Below are positions 1 through 9,203 of a DNA stretch of 48,398 nucleotides, piece after piece (the first letter of the stretch is position 1; every line of letters starts with the position of its first letter). A model generated the notes under the pieces. The model was not told the origin of the DNA. It saw only the letters and a program-made list of their open reading frames with translations, and searched no databases. Origin of the DNA: Burkholderiaceae bacterium 16. Its GTDB lineage: Bacteria > Pseudomonadota > Gammaproteobacteria > Burkholderiales > Burkholderiaceae. The stretch is taken from NCBI GenBank assembly GCA_000955785.1, contig JYOD01000048.1, positions 23,470 to 71,867 on the forward strand. Reading direction: 5' to 3'. The position numbers and the translations under genes are program-made.

Positions 1-640
1 AGAAAGCCGACCCTGCCGGGGGCAGAGCAATCAGGCTATTGGGCGTTGGTGGTTTCGTCGTCAGGCCCAAGGTGTTGGCTGGCGAATCCTACCGGCCAAA
101 AGGACATCGCTGCTGCATGACCCATGGGTTACGTGGTACAACCCCTGACCTCGTGTGCGGTGAGCGTTCGACCATCTGCCGTTACCGGCGCGGACCACCA
201 CGACACATCGCCCGCCAATGGTTTCGTGGTGGGGCGGGCGCGGTGGTCAGAGTCTCGGGCATATCAACCCGGTGCCACCGCGCCCAACGGAACTGGTGCG
301 CCTGCAACTTCGTGGCCGGCCACTACGCGAGCGACAGACGGCTTGAAGTAAGTGATGTCTGCTACCGGGGGCCTCACCACGAATCCCGGAAGCTGGCAGG
401 TTCGTGGTCAGTCAAGCCGGTACCGGCAGAAGCCCGCCGGCACTCTGGGCCATACGACGAAATCATCGATATTCGAGAGCCTTATTGCTCTGCCCCCGGC
501 AGGGTCGGCGTTCTTCTCGTTAGTCTTCTTTGCCGAAGCGCTGAAGCAAAGAAGAGTGACCGGCGTCCCCCGCAGGGGGATGTCGTACGCACTTGGGTGC
601 AAAAACCAACGCCGCACAAAGAATCAGCGAAAGAATCAGC
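1..640. repeat. Intergenic inverted-repeat and hairpin cluster, no gene
   Basis: No convincing gene is present here. The 26 bases at 6-31 recur exactly, inverted, at 484-509, and weaker similarity continues inward for about 60 bases on each side. Between the arms several copies of a TTCGTGGT-like motif appear (about 219, 307 and 399). Outside the right arm two strong hairpins follow: CTTCTTTGC at 525-533 with GCAAAGAAG at 546-554, and TCCCCC at 566-571 with GGGGGA at 575-580. It resembles the dispersed intergenic repeats of Cupriavidus-type genomes (inference). The hairpins lie just downstream of the leftward acyl-CoA ligase gene and may also protect or end its transcript. Confidence 0.6.
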
Positions 641-664
641 AGACCACCCCCTCCATGGCCCCCC

Positions 665-2254
665 CTACTCCAATCCCATCTCCCTCAACCGCACCTTCAA
701 CACCTTCCCCGTTGGATTGCGCGGCAACGCCGCAACCACCCGCAACGCACGCGGCAGCTTGTAGCGCGCCAGCCGAGGCTCCGCAAAGGCCTGCAATGCC
801 TCGAGCGTCAGGCTGGCCCCCGGCCTGAGCGCCACCACCGCCACCACGTGCTCGCCCCAGCGCGGATCGGGCGCACCGATCACGGCGACTTCCGCGATGG
901 AGGGATGCTCGTACAGCACGCTCTCCACTTCGGCCGGGTAGACGTTCTCGCCGCCGGTGATGACCATGTCCTTGAGGCGGTCGCAGACGTAGTAGAAGCC
1001 TTCTTCGTCGGCATAGCCGACGTCGCCGGTGCGGAACCAGCCGCCTTCGTAGAACGCCGCTGCGGTGGCGTCCGGACGGTTCCAGTAGCCCTTCATGATA
1101 TTGCCGCCGCGCGCGCAGATTTCGCCGCGTGCGTGGGGTTCGGTGAGCGGCCTGCCCTCGAAATCGCGGATGCAGACTTCAGTCAGCATGGCCGGCGTGC
1201 CGCAGGAGCCGAGCTTGTCCTGCGCGCGCCCGGGGTCCAGGAAGATGGTCGCGGCGGCGGTCTCGGTCAGCCCGTAGCCCTGGTTGACGGGGATGCCGCG
1301 CGCGACGAACAGCCGCAACAAGGGCTCGGGCATGGGCGCGCCGCCCACCGAGATGCCCCGCAGGCTGGACAGGTCGGCCCGATCGAAATCCGGATGCTGG
1401 CTGACAAACAGCAGCATGGCGGGCACGGCGAAGCTCACCGTCACGCGGTGCTCGGCCACCGCCTGCATCACGCCGGCCGGATCGAAGCTGCGCTGCAGCA
1501 CAAGGTGGCCACCCGCCATCAGGATGGGCAAGCTCACGCAGCACATGCCGCCAACGTGGAACAGCGGAGCGAAGTTGAGCGCGACATCGCTGCTGGCGAG
1601 GTCGCTCATCATCATCACGTTGAGGTTATTGGCCCAGAAGTTGCCGTGCGTCAGCATGGCGCCCTTGGGGTGGCCGGTGGTGCCCGAGGTGTACATTACC
1701 GCGGCCACTTCATCGGGATGGGTGGGCGCAGGAGACGGTGCGGCCTTGGCCTGCGCCATCAGCGGCACCAGTGCCTCCCAGCCCGGCGCCGCGGCGCGCC
1801 GCAGGTAGCGCTGGCATTCCAGGCTCGCGCGCACCTCGTCGATCAGGCCGGCATGGTCTTCGTCGGCAAACAGCGTATGCACGCCGGCATCGTTGAGGAT
1901 ATACGCCAGTTCCGGGCCGGTCAGCCGGAAATTGAGCGGCACGAAGATGGCGCCCAGCCAGCCGCAAGCGAACTGTGTCACCAGGAACTGCGGATCGTTC
2001 AGCCCGAGGTAGCCCACGCGCTGTCCACGGCCTATGCCGCCCGCCGCCAGCACGGCAGCCATCCGTTCCACGTCCGCCACCAGTCCGGCGTAAGTCCAGG
2101 TCTGCCCCGCGCAGGTCAGCGCCGGGCGGTCCGGACTGCGCGCGGCGCGGCGGCGCAGCCATTCCGCCATGCCGGGCGCCAGCATGGCGGCGCTGTCGCT
2201 GTTGTCATGGCTTGCGCTGGCGCGGGCCGGCTGCAAGGACAATGTTGCGTTCAT
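665..2254 (-). CDS. AMP-dependent acyl-CoA synthetase (fatty acid/terpenoic acid CoA ligase)
   Basis: This 529-residue protein belongs to the ANL superfamily. It activates a carboxylic acid with ATP to an acyl-adenylate and then to the CoA thioester. The P-loop motif YTSGTTGHPKG lies near residues 188-198, followed by the YGLTETAA motif. The GWFRTGDVG and DRLKDMVITGGENVYP motifs and the C-terminal NPTGKVLK lysine motif complete the family signature. The ATG at 2254 is chosen because a GGGAG ribosome site lies just upstream; a longer frame would run into the hydratase gene. It is the last gene of the catabolic row and probably makes the CoA ester that the dehydrogenase and carboxylase upstream act on, like AtuH of the citronellol pathway. 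The exact acid is unknown. Confidence 0.9.
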   Translation of the reverse strand: MNATLSLQPARASASHDNSDSAAMLAPGMAEWLRRRAARSPDRPALTCAGQTWTYAGLVADVERMAAVLAAGGIGRGQRVGYLGLNDPQFLVTQFACGWLGAIFVPLNFRLTGPELAYILNDAGVHTLFADEDHAGLIDEVRASLECQRYLRRAAAPGWEALVPLMAQAKAAPSPAPTHPDEVAAVMYTSGTTGHPKGAMLTHGNFWANNLNVMMMSDLASSDVALNFAPLFHVGGMCCVSLPILMAGGHLVLQRSFDPAGVMQAVAEHRVTVSFAVPAMLLFVSQHPDFDRADLSSLRGISVGGAPMPEPLLRLFVARGIPVNQGYGLTETAAATIFLDPGRAQDKLGSCGTPAMLTEVCIRDFEGRPLTEPHARGEICARGGNIMKGYWNRPDATAAAFYEGGWFRTGDVGYADEEGFYYVCDRLKDMVITGGENVYPAEVESVLYEHPSIAEVAVIGAPDPRWGEHVVAVVALRPGASLTLEALQAFAEPRLARYKLPRALRVVAALPRNPTGKVLKVRLREMGLE

Positions 2255-2351
2255 ATTCGGCTCCCGTTCCTCAAATACCTGACGATGCCGGCGCGCCCTT
2301 CCCTGCCCGGCGCCCGGATTACGTGTCGATTTTCCCGATCTGCTTCGCAGT

Positions 2352-3137
2352 CTACTTCCCGGTCCAGACCGGCTTGCGCTTCTCGTTGAAGGCGGCCAGC
2401 CCTTCGCGGGCATCTTCGGTCATGGCCAGCAGCGCGATCTGGCTTTCGGTATAGGCGATGCCCTCAGCGAAGCTCATCGACGCCATCGCCTGCATGGCGT
2501 ACTTGCCGCGCCGTATCGCGGTGGGCGACTTGTCGGCCACGCGGGCGATCAGCCATTCGGTCCGGGCGTCCAGTTCGTCCGGCGCGGCCAGGTGGTTGAC
2601 CAGCCCGGCGGCCTTGGCCTCGGCGGCGGAAAACGGCTCGCCGCTGATGCACCACTCGCGCACCAGCCGGGGCGGTGCCAGCGTCCGCAGCAGGCTCAGC
2701 ACCTGCATCGGGAACACGCCCACCTTGACTTCGGGCAGGCCAAACAGCACGTTGTCGGCCGCCACCGCCATGTCCGTCATGCACAGCAGTCCCATGCCGC
2801 CGGCCATGCAGGTGCCGTTGATCCGCGCGATGCTGGGCAGCGTGGCATGCTGCGCCTCGCGCAGCATGTCGGCGTAGTCCACATTAGGCCGCGACAGGTC
2901 GAAGGCAAAGCTCTTGCCCGGTTGCAGGTCGCCACCGGCGCAAAAAGCCTTGTCGCCGGCGCCGGTGAGTACGATGGCGCGGATGGCCGGATCGGCGTGA
3001 GCCGCCCGGTAGCCGGCGCGGATACCGTCCACCACTTCCTTGTTGATGGCGTTGCGCTTGTCGGACCGGTTGATGGTGATCCAGAACGCGGCGCCGCGTT
3101 TTTCATGCAGGACGGCTGGGGTTTCCGATTCGCTCAT
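2352..3137 (-). CDS. Enoyl-CoA hydratase/isomerase family protein
   Basis: This 261-residue crotonase-fold protein has the usual family length. The acyl-CoA binding CAGGDL segment and the oxyanion-hole MAGGMG loop are visible. The glutamate of the GLPEVKVG segment (second catalytic Glu of classic hydratases) is present, but the first one, normally in the GGGxELA segment, is replaced (GGMGLLC). That leaves one catalytic Glu, so isohexenyl-glutaconyl-CoA or methylglutaconyl-CoA hydration, or another crotonase reaction, are all possible. It sits 63 bases after the biotin carboxylase stop and before the ligase gene. By position it corresponds to AtuE/LiuC, hydrating the carboxylated enoyl-CoA. 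Confidence 0.88.
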   Translation of the reverse strand: MSESETPAVLHEKRGAAFWITINRSDKRNAINKEVVDGIRAGYRAAHADPAIRAIVLTGAGDKAFCAGGDLQPGKSFAFDLSRPNVDYADMLREAQHATLPSIARINGTCMAGGMGLLCMTDMAVAADNVLFGLPEVKVGVFPMQVLSLLRTLAPPRLVREWCISGEPFSAAEAKAAGLVNHLAAPDELDARTEWLIARVADKSPTAIRRGKYAMQAMASMSFAEGIAYTESQIALLAMTEDAREGLAAFNEKRKPVWTGK

Positions 3138-3200
3138 GGTGCTCCGCCGGATAGGCTATGTCTGTGTTTGGGAAAAGGAAGAGGAAGAGGCAGAGGCGGT

Positions 3201-5201
3201 TCAAGCGGCTGCCTTCACCGGCTCAGCCGGCGTCGCCTCGAACTCGATCTCCGCGATCACGCGCATGGCCGCGGCCTGGTCGCCGATCTGCACATGCACG
3301 GCACCGACCCGCCCGGCAGCGGGCGCCACGTGGATATGCTCCATCTTCATGGCTTCCAGCGTCACCATGGGCTGGCCGGCTTCGACCTGGTCGCCGGCGG
3401 CAACCATGACATTGACCACCCGGCCGTTCATCGAGGCGCGCAGCTTGCCATCGCCGGCGGCTTCGCCGGCCCGCGCGGCCGCCGCCCGCGTATGGTCCTC
3501 GACGCGCAGTGGCGCGCCCTGGTATTGCAGCAGCAGCGTGCTGCCGTCACGATGGAAGGCCGCGCTCTCGACCACGCCGTCGCAGCGGAACCGCACGGCA
3601 TGCTCGCCCAGCGCAAGGGTCTCGAAGGCGAAATGCGTTTCGCCCATGGCGACTTCAAAGCGATTGCCGCCGCCGAACGCCAGCGTGGCCTGGTGCTCCG
3701 CGCCGTCGAGCCGGTAGCGCAGGCCGATCGGCAGCGTCGGCGCCAGGCTGGCGGCGGGCTCTCCGGGCTGGCGCTCGGGGGAGGTTTCGTACAGCAGCAG
3801 CGCGGCCAGCGCGGCGGCGCGCCGGCGCAGCGCAGCGTCGGGCCGCAACAGCGCATCCTGGTGCTGGCCGATAAAGGCCGTGGTGGCTTCGCCCGCGGCA
3901 AAGGCCGGATGCGCCAGGCAGCGGCCCAGGAATACCTGGTTGGTGGTCACGCCGAGCGCCACCAGGTCTTCCAGTCCGCGGGACAGCTTGCGGCAGGCTT
4001 CGTCGCGCGTGCCGCCGTGGCTGACCAGCTTGGCGATCATGGAATCGTAGTAAGGCGGAATCGCCGCGCCGCTGCCCAGCGCATGCTCCACCCGCAAGGC
4101 GGCCGGCGCCTGCCACAACGCAATGGCGCCGCTTTGCGGCATGAAGCCACGGTCTGTGTCCTCGGCGCACAGCCGCACTTCGATGGCGTGGCCGGAGAAG
4201 GTGACGTCTTCCTGCGCCAGCGGCAGCGGCTCGCCGGCGGCGATCTGCAATTGCAGCGCCACCAGGTCGAGGCCGGTGATCGCCTCCGTCACGGGATGCT
4301 CGACCTGCAGCCGCGTGTTCATTTCCATGAAGTAGTAATTACCCTCGCGGTCCAGCAGGAACTCCAGCGTGCCGGCGCCTTCGTAGCCGATCGCCTTGAC
4401 GGCGGCCACGGCGGTGGCGCCCATGCGGGCTCGCAACTCGGGGCTCACCGCCGGCGATGGCGCTTCCTCGATCAGCTTCTGGTGGCGCCGCTGCACCGAG
4501 CAGTCGCGCTCGCCCAGGTGGATGGCGTTGCCATAGCGGTCTGCCAGGATCTGGATCTCGATATGGCGTGGTTCGACCACGGCGCGTTCCAGAATCACCT
4601 CCGGATCGCCGAAGGCGCCCTGCGCTTCCGAGCGTGCGCTGCGCAGCAATTCGGGAAAGGACCGCGCATCGGGCACCAGCCGCATGCCGCGCCCGCCTCC
4701 GCCCGCCGTGGCCTTGATCATCACCGGAAAGCCGATGCGTCCGGCTTCGGCGCACAGGCGCGCCTCGTCCTGGTCTTCGCCCTGGTAGCCCGGGATGCAG
4801 GGCACGCCGGCCGCCATCATCAGGCGCTTGGCGCCGGCCTTGTTGCCCATCGCCACGATGGACTCGGCGGACGGGCCGATAAACACCAGCCCCGCCTCGC
4901 GGCAGGCCCGGGCGAAGGCGGCGTTCTCGGCCAGGAAGCCGTAGCCGGGATGCACCGCATCGGCGCCGCAGCGCCTGGCGGCCTCGACAATGGCGTCGAT
5001 GCGCAGATAGGATTGCGCCGGCTGCGCCTCGCCGATATACACCGCCTGGCCGGCCTCGTGGACATGGCGCGCATCGGCGTCGGCGCTGGAGTAGACCGCC
5101 ACCGTGCGGTAGCCCAGCGCGGTGGCGCTGCGCATCACGCGCAGGGCGATTTCGCCGCGATTGGCGATCAGGATCTTGTGGAATGGCGTGGGCTGCTTCA
5201 T
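3201..5201 (-). CDS. Biotin carboxylase / biotin carrier subunit of an acyl-CoA carboxylase (geranyl- or methylcrotonyl-CoA type)
   Basis: This 666-residue alpha subunit carboxylates its own biotin using ATP and bicarbonate. The N-terminal biotin carboxylase domain starts with KILIANRGEIALRV. The ATP-grasp glycine loop AGGGGRGM and the EMNTRLQVEHPVTE segment follow. The C-terminal carrier domain has the biotinylation motif EAMKMEH, with the target lysine at about residue 619. The length fits MCC/GCC alpha subunits. Its partner is the carboxyltransferase encoded two genes upstream, and the dehydrogenase gene lies between them, 32 bases before this start. AtuF and LiuD are the closest named functions; the alpha subunit alone does not decide the substrate. 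Confidence 0.93.
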   Translation of the reverse strand: MKQPTPFHKILIANRGEIALRVMRSATALGYRTVAVYSSADADARHVHEAGQAVYIGEAQPAQSYLRIDAIVEAARRCGADAVHPGYGFLAENAAFARACREAGLVFIGPSAESIVAMGNKAGAKRLMMAAGVPCIPGYQGEDQDEARLCAEAGRIGFPVMIKATAGGGGRGMRLVPDARSFPELLRSARSEAQGAFGDPEVILERAVVEPRHIEIQILADRYGNAIHLGERDCSVQRRHQKLIEEAPSPAVSPELRARMGATAVAAVKAIGYEGAGTLEFLLDREGNYYFMEMNTRLQVEHPVTEAITGLDLVALQLQIAAGEPLPLAQEDVTFSGHAIEVRLCAEDTDRGFMPQSGAIALWQAPAALRVEHALGSGAAIPPYYDSMIAKLVSHGGTRDEACRKLSRGLEDLVALGVTTNQVFLGRCLAHPAFAAGEATTAFIGQHQDALLRPDAALRRRAAALAALLLYETSPERQPGEPAASLAPTLPIGLRYRLDGAEHQATLAFGGGNRFEVAMGETHFAFETLALGEHAVRFRCDGVVESAAFHRDGSTLLLQYQGAPLRVEDHTRAAAARAGEAAGDGKLRASMNGRVVNVMVAAGDQVEAGQPMVTLEAMKMEHIHVAPAAGRVGAVHVQIGDQAAAMRVIAEIEFEATPAEPVKAAA

Positions 5202-5233
5202 GGTGGCCTGTTCTGGTCTTTAGCTTTGAACGC

Positions 5234-6388
5234 TTACTTCGCCTGGGGAAACGTCCCCATGAACTTGCACAGGATCTGCATCATGACCTCGTCGGCGCCG
5301 CCGCCGATGGAGGTGAGCCGCCCGTCCCGGAAAATGCGCGAGATCGGGCTTTCCAGCACATAACCCATGCCGCCCCAGAACTGCAGGCAGCGATCCGCCA
5401 CCTCGCGCGAGAGCCGGCCCGCCTTGAGCTTGGCCATGGTGGCCGGGCGCGTGGCATCCTCGCCCCGCACCATCATCTCCACGGCGCGCCAGCACAGCGC
5501 GTGCAGCGCTTCCACCTCGGTCTGCAGTTCGGCCAGCGTGTAGTGCACCCACTGGTTGTCCAGGATGGAGCGGCCAAAGGCCTTGCGCTCGCGGGTGTAC
5601 TCGATGGTGAGGTCGATGGCCTTGGCGCACCGGCTGCACGAACTCAGGGCACCCCACAGCCGCTCCACCTGGAACTGCTCCATCTGGTAGGTAAAGCCCA
5701 TGCCTTCCTGGCCGATGCGGTAGCGCTGCGGCACGCGCACATCGTCGAAGTAAAGCTGCGCGGTATCGGACGAGTCCATGCCGATCTTGCGGATCTTCTT
5801 GGCCACCGAGACGCCTCGGGACTTCATCGGTACGACGATCAGCGTCTTGTTGCGGTGCGGGGCCCCGTCCGACGTATTGGCCAGCACGCAGCAGAAATCC
5901 GCCTGGGTGCCGTTGGTGGTCCACATCTTGCCGCCGTTGATGATGTAGTCGTCGCCGTCGCGCCGCGCCGTCGTCTTGATCGAGGCCACGTCGGAGCCGC
6001 TGCCCACCTCCGAGACGCCCAGGCAGGCCACGTACTCGCCGCGGATCGCGGGCGCCAGGAATTCGCGGCGCAGCTCCGCGCTGCCGTGGTGGGCCAGGGC
6101 CGGCGTGGCCATGTCGGTCTGCACGCCGATGGCCATCGGCACGCCGCCGCAGTTGATATCGGACAGCGTCTCCGCCAGCACCGCGCTGTAGGAGTAATCG
6201 AGGCCCATACCGCCATCCTCTTCCGGCTTGGACAGGCCCAGCAGGCCAAGCTCGCCCATCTTGCGGAAGACTTCATGCGCCGGGAAGATTTCGGCCTCTT
6301 CCCAGGCGTCCACGTACGGATTGATCTGCTCGGCGATAAAGCGCTTGATGGTGGCGCGCAGCGCCTCGTGTTCGGGGGTGAGTTGCAT
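5234..6388 (-). CDS. Acyl-CoA dehydrogenase (citronellyl-CoA dehydrogenase-like)
   Basis: This 384-residue FAD-dependent dehydrogenase introduces the alpha-beta double bond in an acyl-CoA. Family segments include GVSEVGSGSD near residue 128, KMWTTNGTQAD, the RKAFG segment, and QFWGGMGYV near the C terminus. The usual C-terminal YEGT catalytic Glu segment reads SIGGGADEV, so that Glu is absent. A glutamate in the FQVERL helix is a good candidate base, as in isovaleryl- and long-chain-type enzymes. This arrangement fits branched-chain or terpenoid acyl-CoA substrates, like AtuD, more than short straight chains. It lies between the two carboxylase subunit genes and is probably co-transcribed with them. 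Confidence 0.9.
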   Translation of the reverse strand: MQLTPEHEALRATIKRFIAEQINPYVDAWEEAEIFPAHEVFRKMGELGLLGLSKPEEDGGMGLDYSYSAVLAETLSDINCGGVPMAIGVQTDMATPALAHHGSAELRREFLAPAIRGEYVACLGVSEVGSGSDVASIKTTARRDGDDYIINGGKMWTTNGTQADFCCVLANTSDGAPHRNKTLIVVPMKSRGVSVAKKIRKIGMDSSDTAQLYFDDVRVPQRYRIGQEGMGFTYQMEQFQVERLWGALSSCSRCAKAIDLTIEYTRERKAFGRSILDNQWVHYTLAELQTEVEALHALCWRAVEMMVRGEDATRPATMAKLKAGRLSREVADRCLQFWGGMGYVLESPISRIFRDGRLTSIGGGADEVMMQILCKFMGTFPQAK

Positions 6389-6457
6389 GTCGCGGGTCTC
6401 CGTTCTCTGTTCTCTATTCTCTTGTCTTATGTTCCGGGTGGGTCCGTGGCCTTCAGG

Positions 6458-8080
6458 TCAGGGCCGCGCCACGGCGAACTGCATGGGTTGCGGTGTCCTG
6501 GCGTCGCCCTCGCGGCAGACGGCCAGCACATTGGCCAGCACCGCACGCGTATCGCGCGGGTCGATCACGCCATCGTCCAGCACATGGGCGCTCGTGACAA
6601 ATACGCTCATCTGGCGGTCGAAGCGCTCCACGATGCCCTTCTGCAACGCCTCAAGCTGGTCGGAGTCCGCCTCCCCGCCTTTGCGCTTCATGGCGGCCTC
6701 CGTGACGATGGCCATGGTGCGGGCCGCCTGTTCGCCGCCCATCACGGCAGTCTTGGCATTGGGCCAGGAGAAGCAGAAGCGCGGATGGAAGCCCCGCCCG
6801 CACATGCCATAGTTGCCCGCGCCGAACGAGGCGCCGCAGTAGATGGTGATCTGCGGCACGGTGGCATTGCTCACCGCCTGGATCATCTTGGAGCCATGCT
6901 TGATCATGCCGGCTTCCTCGTAGCTGCGGCCCACCATGAAACCGGTGGTGTTGTTCAGGTAGAGGATAGGCGTGCGCGACTGGCAGCAGGCCTGGATAAA
7001 GTGGGTGGCCTTGGTCGCGCCGGCGGGATCGATGGGGCCGTTGTTGGTGATGATGCCCAGCGGCCAGCCTTCGATCTTGATATGGCCGCACACGGTGGCG
7101 CCGCCGTAGTTCTCGCCGAACTCGAGGAAGTCGGAATCGTCGGCAATGCGCGCGATCACCTCCTTCATGTCGACGGGGCGCTTGTGGTCCATCGGCATCA
7201 CGCCGAGCAGTTCCTCGGTGTCGTAGCGCGGCGGCTTGAACGCGCGCGGCGCGGCGCCGGGCTGGTCGCGGTTCCAGTCGATCTTGCCCAGGATCTCGCG
7301 CGCAATCCGCAGCGCATCGCGGTCGTCCTCAGCCAGGTAGTCGCCCAGGCCGGAAACCGAGGTATGCATCACCGCGCCGCCCAGTTCCTCCTCGGTGGCT
7401 ATCTCGCCGGTGGCCGCCATCAGCAGCGGCGGGCCGGCCAGGAACGCGCGCGAACGGCCCCGCACCATGATGATGTAGTCCGACAAACCGGTCTGGTAGG
7501 CCCCGCCGGCAGTGGACGAGCCATGCGTCACCGTCACCACCGGCAGGCCGGCCGCCGACAGGCGCGCCAGGTTGCGGAACAGGTTGCCGCCGCGCACGAA
7601 ATCCTCGACCTTGTAGGTCATCAGGTTGGCGCCGGCGCTCTCCACCAGTTGCACGTACGGCAGCTTGTTTTCTAGCGCGAGTTCTTGCGCGCGCAGCTGC
7701 TTGTCCAGCCCCTTGGGCTGCAAGGCGCCGGCGTTGATGCCGGAGTCCGAGGCGCTGATCATGCAGCGCAGTCCCGATACAAAGCCGATGCCGGCGATCA
7801 GGCCGCCGCCGGGCACGCTCTTGTCCAGGTCGGGGTTATCCAGCCCCAGCCCGGCCAGCGACGACAGTTCGATGAACGGCGCGCCCGGGTCAAGCAGCAG
7901 CGCCAGGCGCTCGCGCGGCAGCAACTGCCCGCGCTGCTCGAAGCGCGCGCGCGATGCGGCGGACGTATTGGCGGCACGCTGCTCGAAGGCGTGGATACGT
8001 TCCAGCAGGGCTAGCATGCCGGCGCGGTTGGCCTGGAATGCTTCGCTGCCGGCGGAGAGTCTGGATTCGATATTTGCCAT
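6458..8080 (-). CDS. Acyl-CoA carboxylase carboxyltransferase (beta) subunit, geranyl-CoA type likely
   Basis: This 540-residue carboxyltransferase transfers CO2 from biotin to the enoyl-CoA. Both crotonase-like halves are complete; recognisable segments are HGSSTAGGAYQTGLSDY, FLAGPPLLMAATGEI and CGASFGAGNYGM. In the substrate-binding stretch it reads FVRGGNLFRNLARLSAAG, where leucine-pathway enzymes (LiuB/MCC) carry the HFGRIFYNQA type segment. That resembles AtuC of the acyclic terpene pathway, so geranyl-CoA or a similar long branched enoyl-CoA is favoured. This comparison is from memory of the families, not an alignment. The gene begins the carboxylase operon, 220 bases after the preceding unit, with a strong inverted repeat at 8127-8170 in its leader. 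Confidence 0.9.
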   Translation of the reverse strand: MANIESRLSAGSEAFQANRAGMLALLERIHAFEQRAANTSAASRARFEQRGQLLPRERLALLLDPGAPFIELSSLAGLGLDNPDLDKSVPGGGLIAGIGFVSGLRCMISASDSGINAGALQPKGLDKQLRAQELALENKLPYVQLVESAGANLMTYKVEDFVRGGNLFRNLARLSAAGLPVVTVTHGSSTAGGAYQTGLSDYIIMVRGRSRAFLAGPPLLMAATGEIATEEELGGAVMHTSVSGLGDYLAEDDRDALRIAREILGKIDWNRDQPGAAPRAFKPPRYDTEELLGVMPMDHKRPVDMKEVIARIADDSDFLEFGENYGGATVCGHIKIEGWPLGIITNNGPIDPAGATKATHFIQACCQSRTPILYLNNTTGFMVGRSYEEAGMIKHGSKMIQAVSNATVPQITIYCGASFGAGNYGMCGRGFHPRFCFSWPNAKTAVMGGEQAARTMAIVTEAAMKRKGGEADSDQLEALQKGIVERFDRQMSVFVTSAHVLDDGVIDPRDTRAVLANVLAVCREGDARTPQPMQFAVARP

Positions 8081-8126
8081 GTGGGTTTCACGTTGCTTGG
8101 GGCGGTCCGGCCGTCACCGCACTGCC

Positions 8127-8170
8127 GCCCGTTGCGCCTGCCGGCCATCTGGCCGCCTGGCGCAACGGGC
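8127..8170. promoter_or_regulatory. Perfect 12-bp-arm inverted repeat upstream of the carboxylase operon
   Basis: GCCCGTTGCGCC at 8127-8138 pairs exactly with GGCGCAACGGGC at 8159-8170; an inner GGCC/GGCC pair lies between. It sits about 47-90 bases upstream of the carboxyltransferase start. No T-run follows on the minus strand, so an operator or leader structure is at least as likely as a terminator of the preceding DUF2156 gene. Confidence 0.5.
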
Positions 8171-8300
8171 CGCGCGGTGCGCCGGTGTGAAGTCATGGTA
8201 GGGGTGGGAGGCGGTACGGTCTTGCGAGAACTGGCTGTGATGCTTCGGGCCTTTGGGGGCGCGGTTTCAGAACCAGCGCAAACCGCCCCGCGGCCGCCAT

Positions 8301-9203
8301 TCAGTCCGCCCGCAGCCGCACCCGGTACTTCGGCAGCAGGGCGCTGGGCGCATACGAACGCTTGGTCTGCCGGAAGTTTTCCAGCCCCATGTCCTGCTCG
8401 AAATTCAGCCATGCCACCGGGCGGGCGAAGGCCGTGCAGAAATGGTGGAACATGTACTGGTAGATGCCCTTGCAAGCCACCAGGCCCTTGGCGAAGCGCA
8501 TGGCGAAGACCGCCGGGCGGATCTCCTGCGCCAGCACGAAGCCCACGGGTTGCCCGGCCACTTCGTACAAAAAGCCTTCCAGCCCCAGCGCACCGGCGTG
8601 CAGCAGGGCCTCGCCGCACGGCGCGTCATCGGCCTCGCCCTGGGCCTTGTGCCTGGCGTGCATCCATCCCTCGTGCACGGACAGGGCTTCCAGGGCGAGT
8701 CCGGCGTGGTAAGGCCGAGCGGTGACGGCATGCGCGGCCAGCAGTTGCTTCATGAGGTTGCGCTTCTTGGCCAGGGTGGCGCCGCGATAGCCCGCAAAGT
8801 TGGCGGCCGGATAGAGATAGTCGGCGTCGGCACGCGCTTCGTCCCCGGTGAAGACGGCGGGATCGAGGCGCGCCATCTGGGCCGTGGAAAGCGGATAGAA
8901 ACAATGGTGCGCGCAAAGCAGCGCCTGCAGGACGTGGCGCGGCGCCGTGGCGAGATCAAATAGCGGCAGCGCGTGGCGCGCGCCGTCATAGGTCAGGCCG
9001 CTGATATGCGGATAGCGGCCGCCAAAGTACCGGTAGGCGTGGGCTTGCCGGAACAGATACAGGTTGGCGAAGACGTGTTCGGACAGGCAGGTTTCGGCCG
9101 GGTCAACGCTGAGTGCACGCAGGGCCGAATCGATCCCGGCGGCCAGTGCCAGCGTGAGCGCCTCGCCGGCCGCCACGCACTGCGGTAGTGCGATCCCGTT
9201 CAC
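8301..9203 (-). CDS. DUF2156 protein (phosphatidylglycerol lysyltransferase C-terminal-like acyltransferase fold)
   Basis: This 300-residue protein resembles the soluble catalytic domain of MprF-type aminoacyl-phosphatidylglycerol synthases (DUF2156, GNAT-like fold). The signature is the C-terminal NFEQDMGLENFRQTKRSY block near residues 270-290; an AKKRNLMKQL segment lies midway. No membrane segments are visible, so it is the soluble domain alone and its acceptor is unknown. The start is a GTG at 9203 that overlaps the stop of the upstream gene (GTGA), which suggests translational coupling; a longer upstream frame would overlap that gene heavily. It could be a conserved metabolic or cell-envelope acyltransferase. 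Confidence 0.8.
   Translation of the reverse strand: MNGIALPQCVAAGEALTLALAAGIDSALRALSVDPAETCLSEHVFANLYLFRQAHAYRYFGGRYPHISGLTYDGARHALPLFDLATAPRHVLQALLCAHHCFYPLSTAQMARLDPAVFTGDEARADADYLYPAANFAGYRGATLAKKRNLMKQLLAAHAVTARPYHAGLALEALSVHEGWMHARHKAQGEADDAPCGEALLHAGALGLEGFLYEVAGQPVGFVLAQEIRPAVFAMRFAKGLVACKGIYQYMFHHFCTAFARPVAWLNFEQDMGLENFRQTKRSYAPSALLPKYRVRLRAD

Noticed and set aside
2592..5363. Long plus-strand open frame opposite the carboxylase and hydratase genes
   Set aside because: Antisense shadow of high-GC genes; composition is Gln/His/Arg-rich with no family features, while the minus strand has complete domains.
5183..7675. Long plus-strand open frame opposite the dehydrogenase and carboxyltransferase genes
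   Set aside because: Same antisense effect; no motif, and it crosses gene boundaries.
2352..8080. Standard leucine (liu) operon
   Set aside because: No HMG-CoA lyase gene; AtuA and the geranyl-type carboxyltransferase loop favour an Atu-like cluster, though not conclusively.
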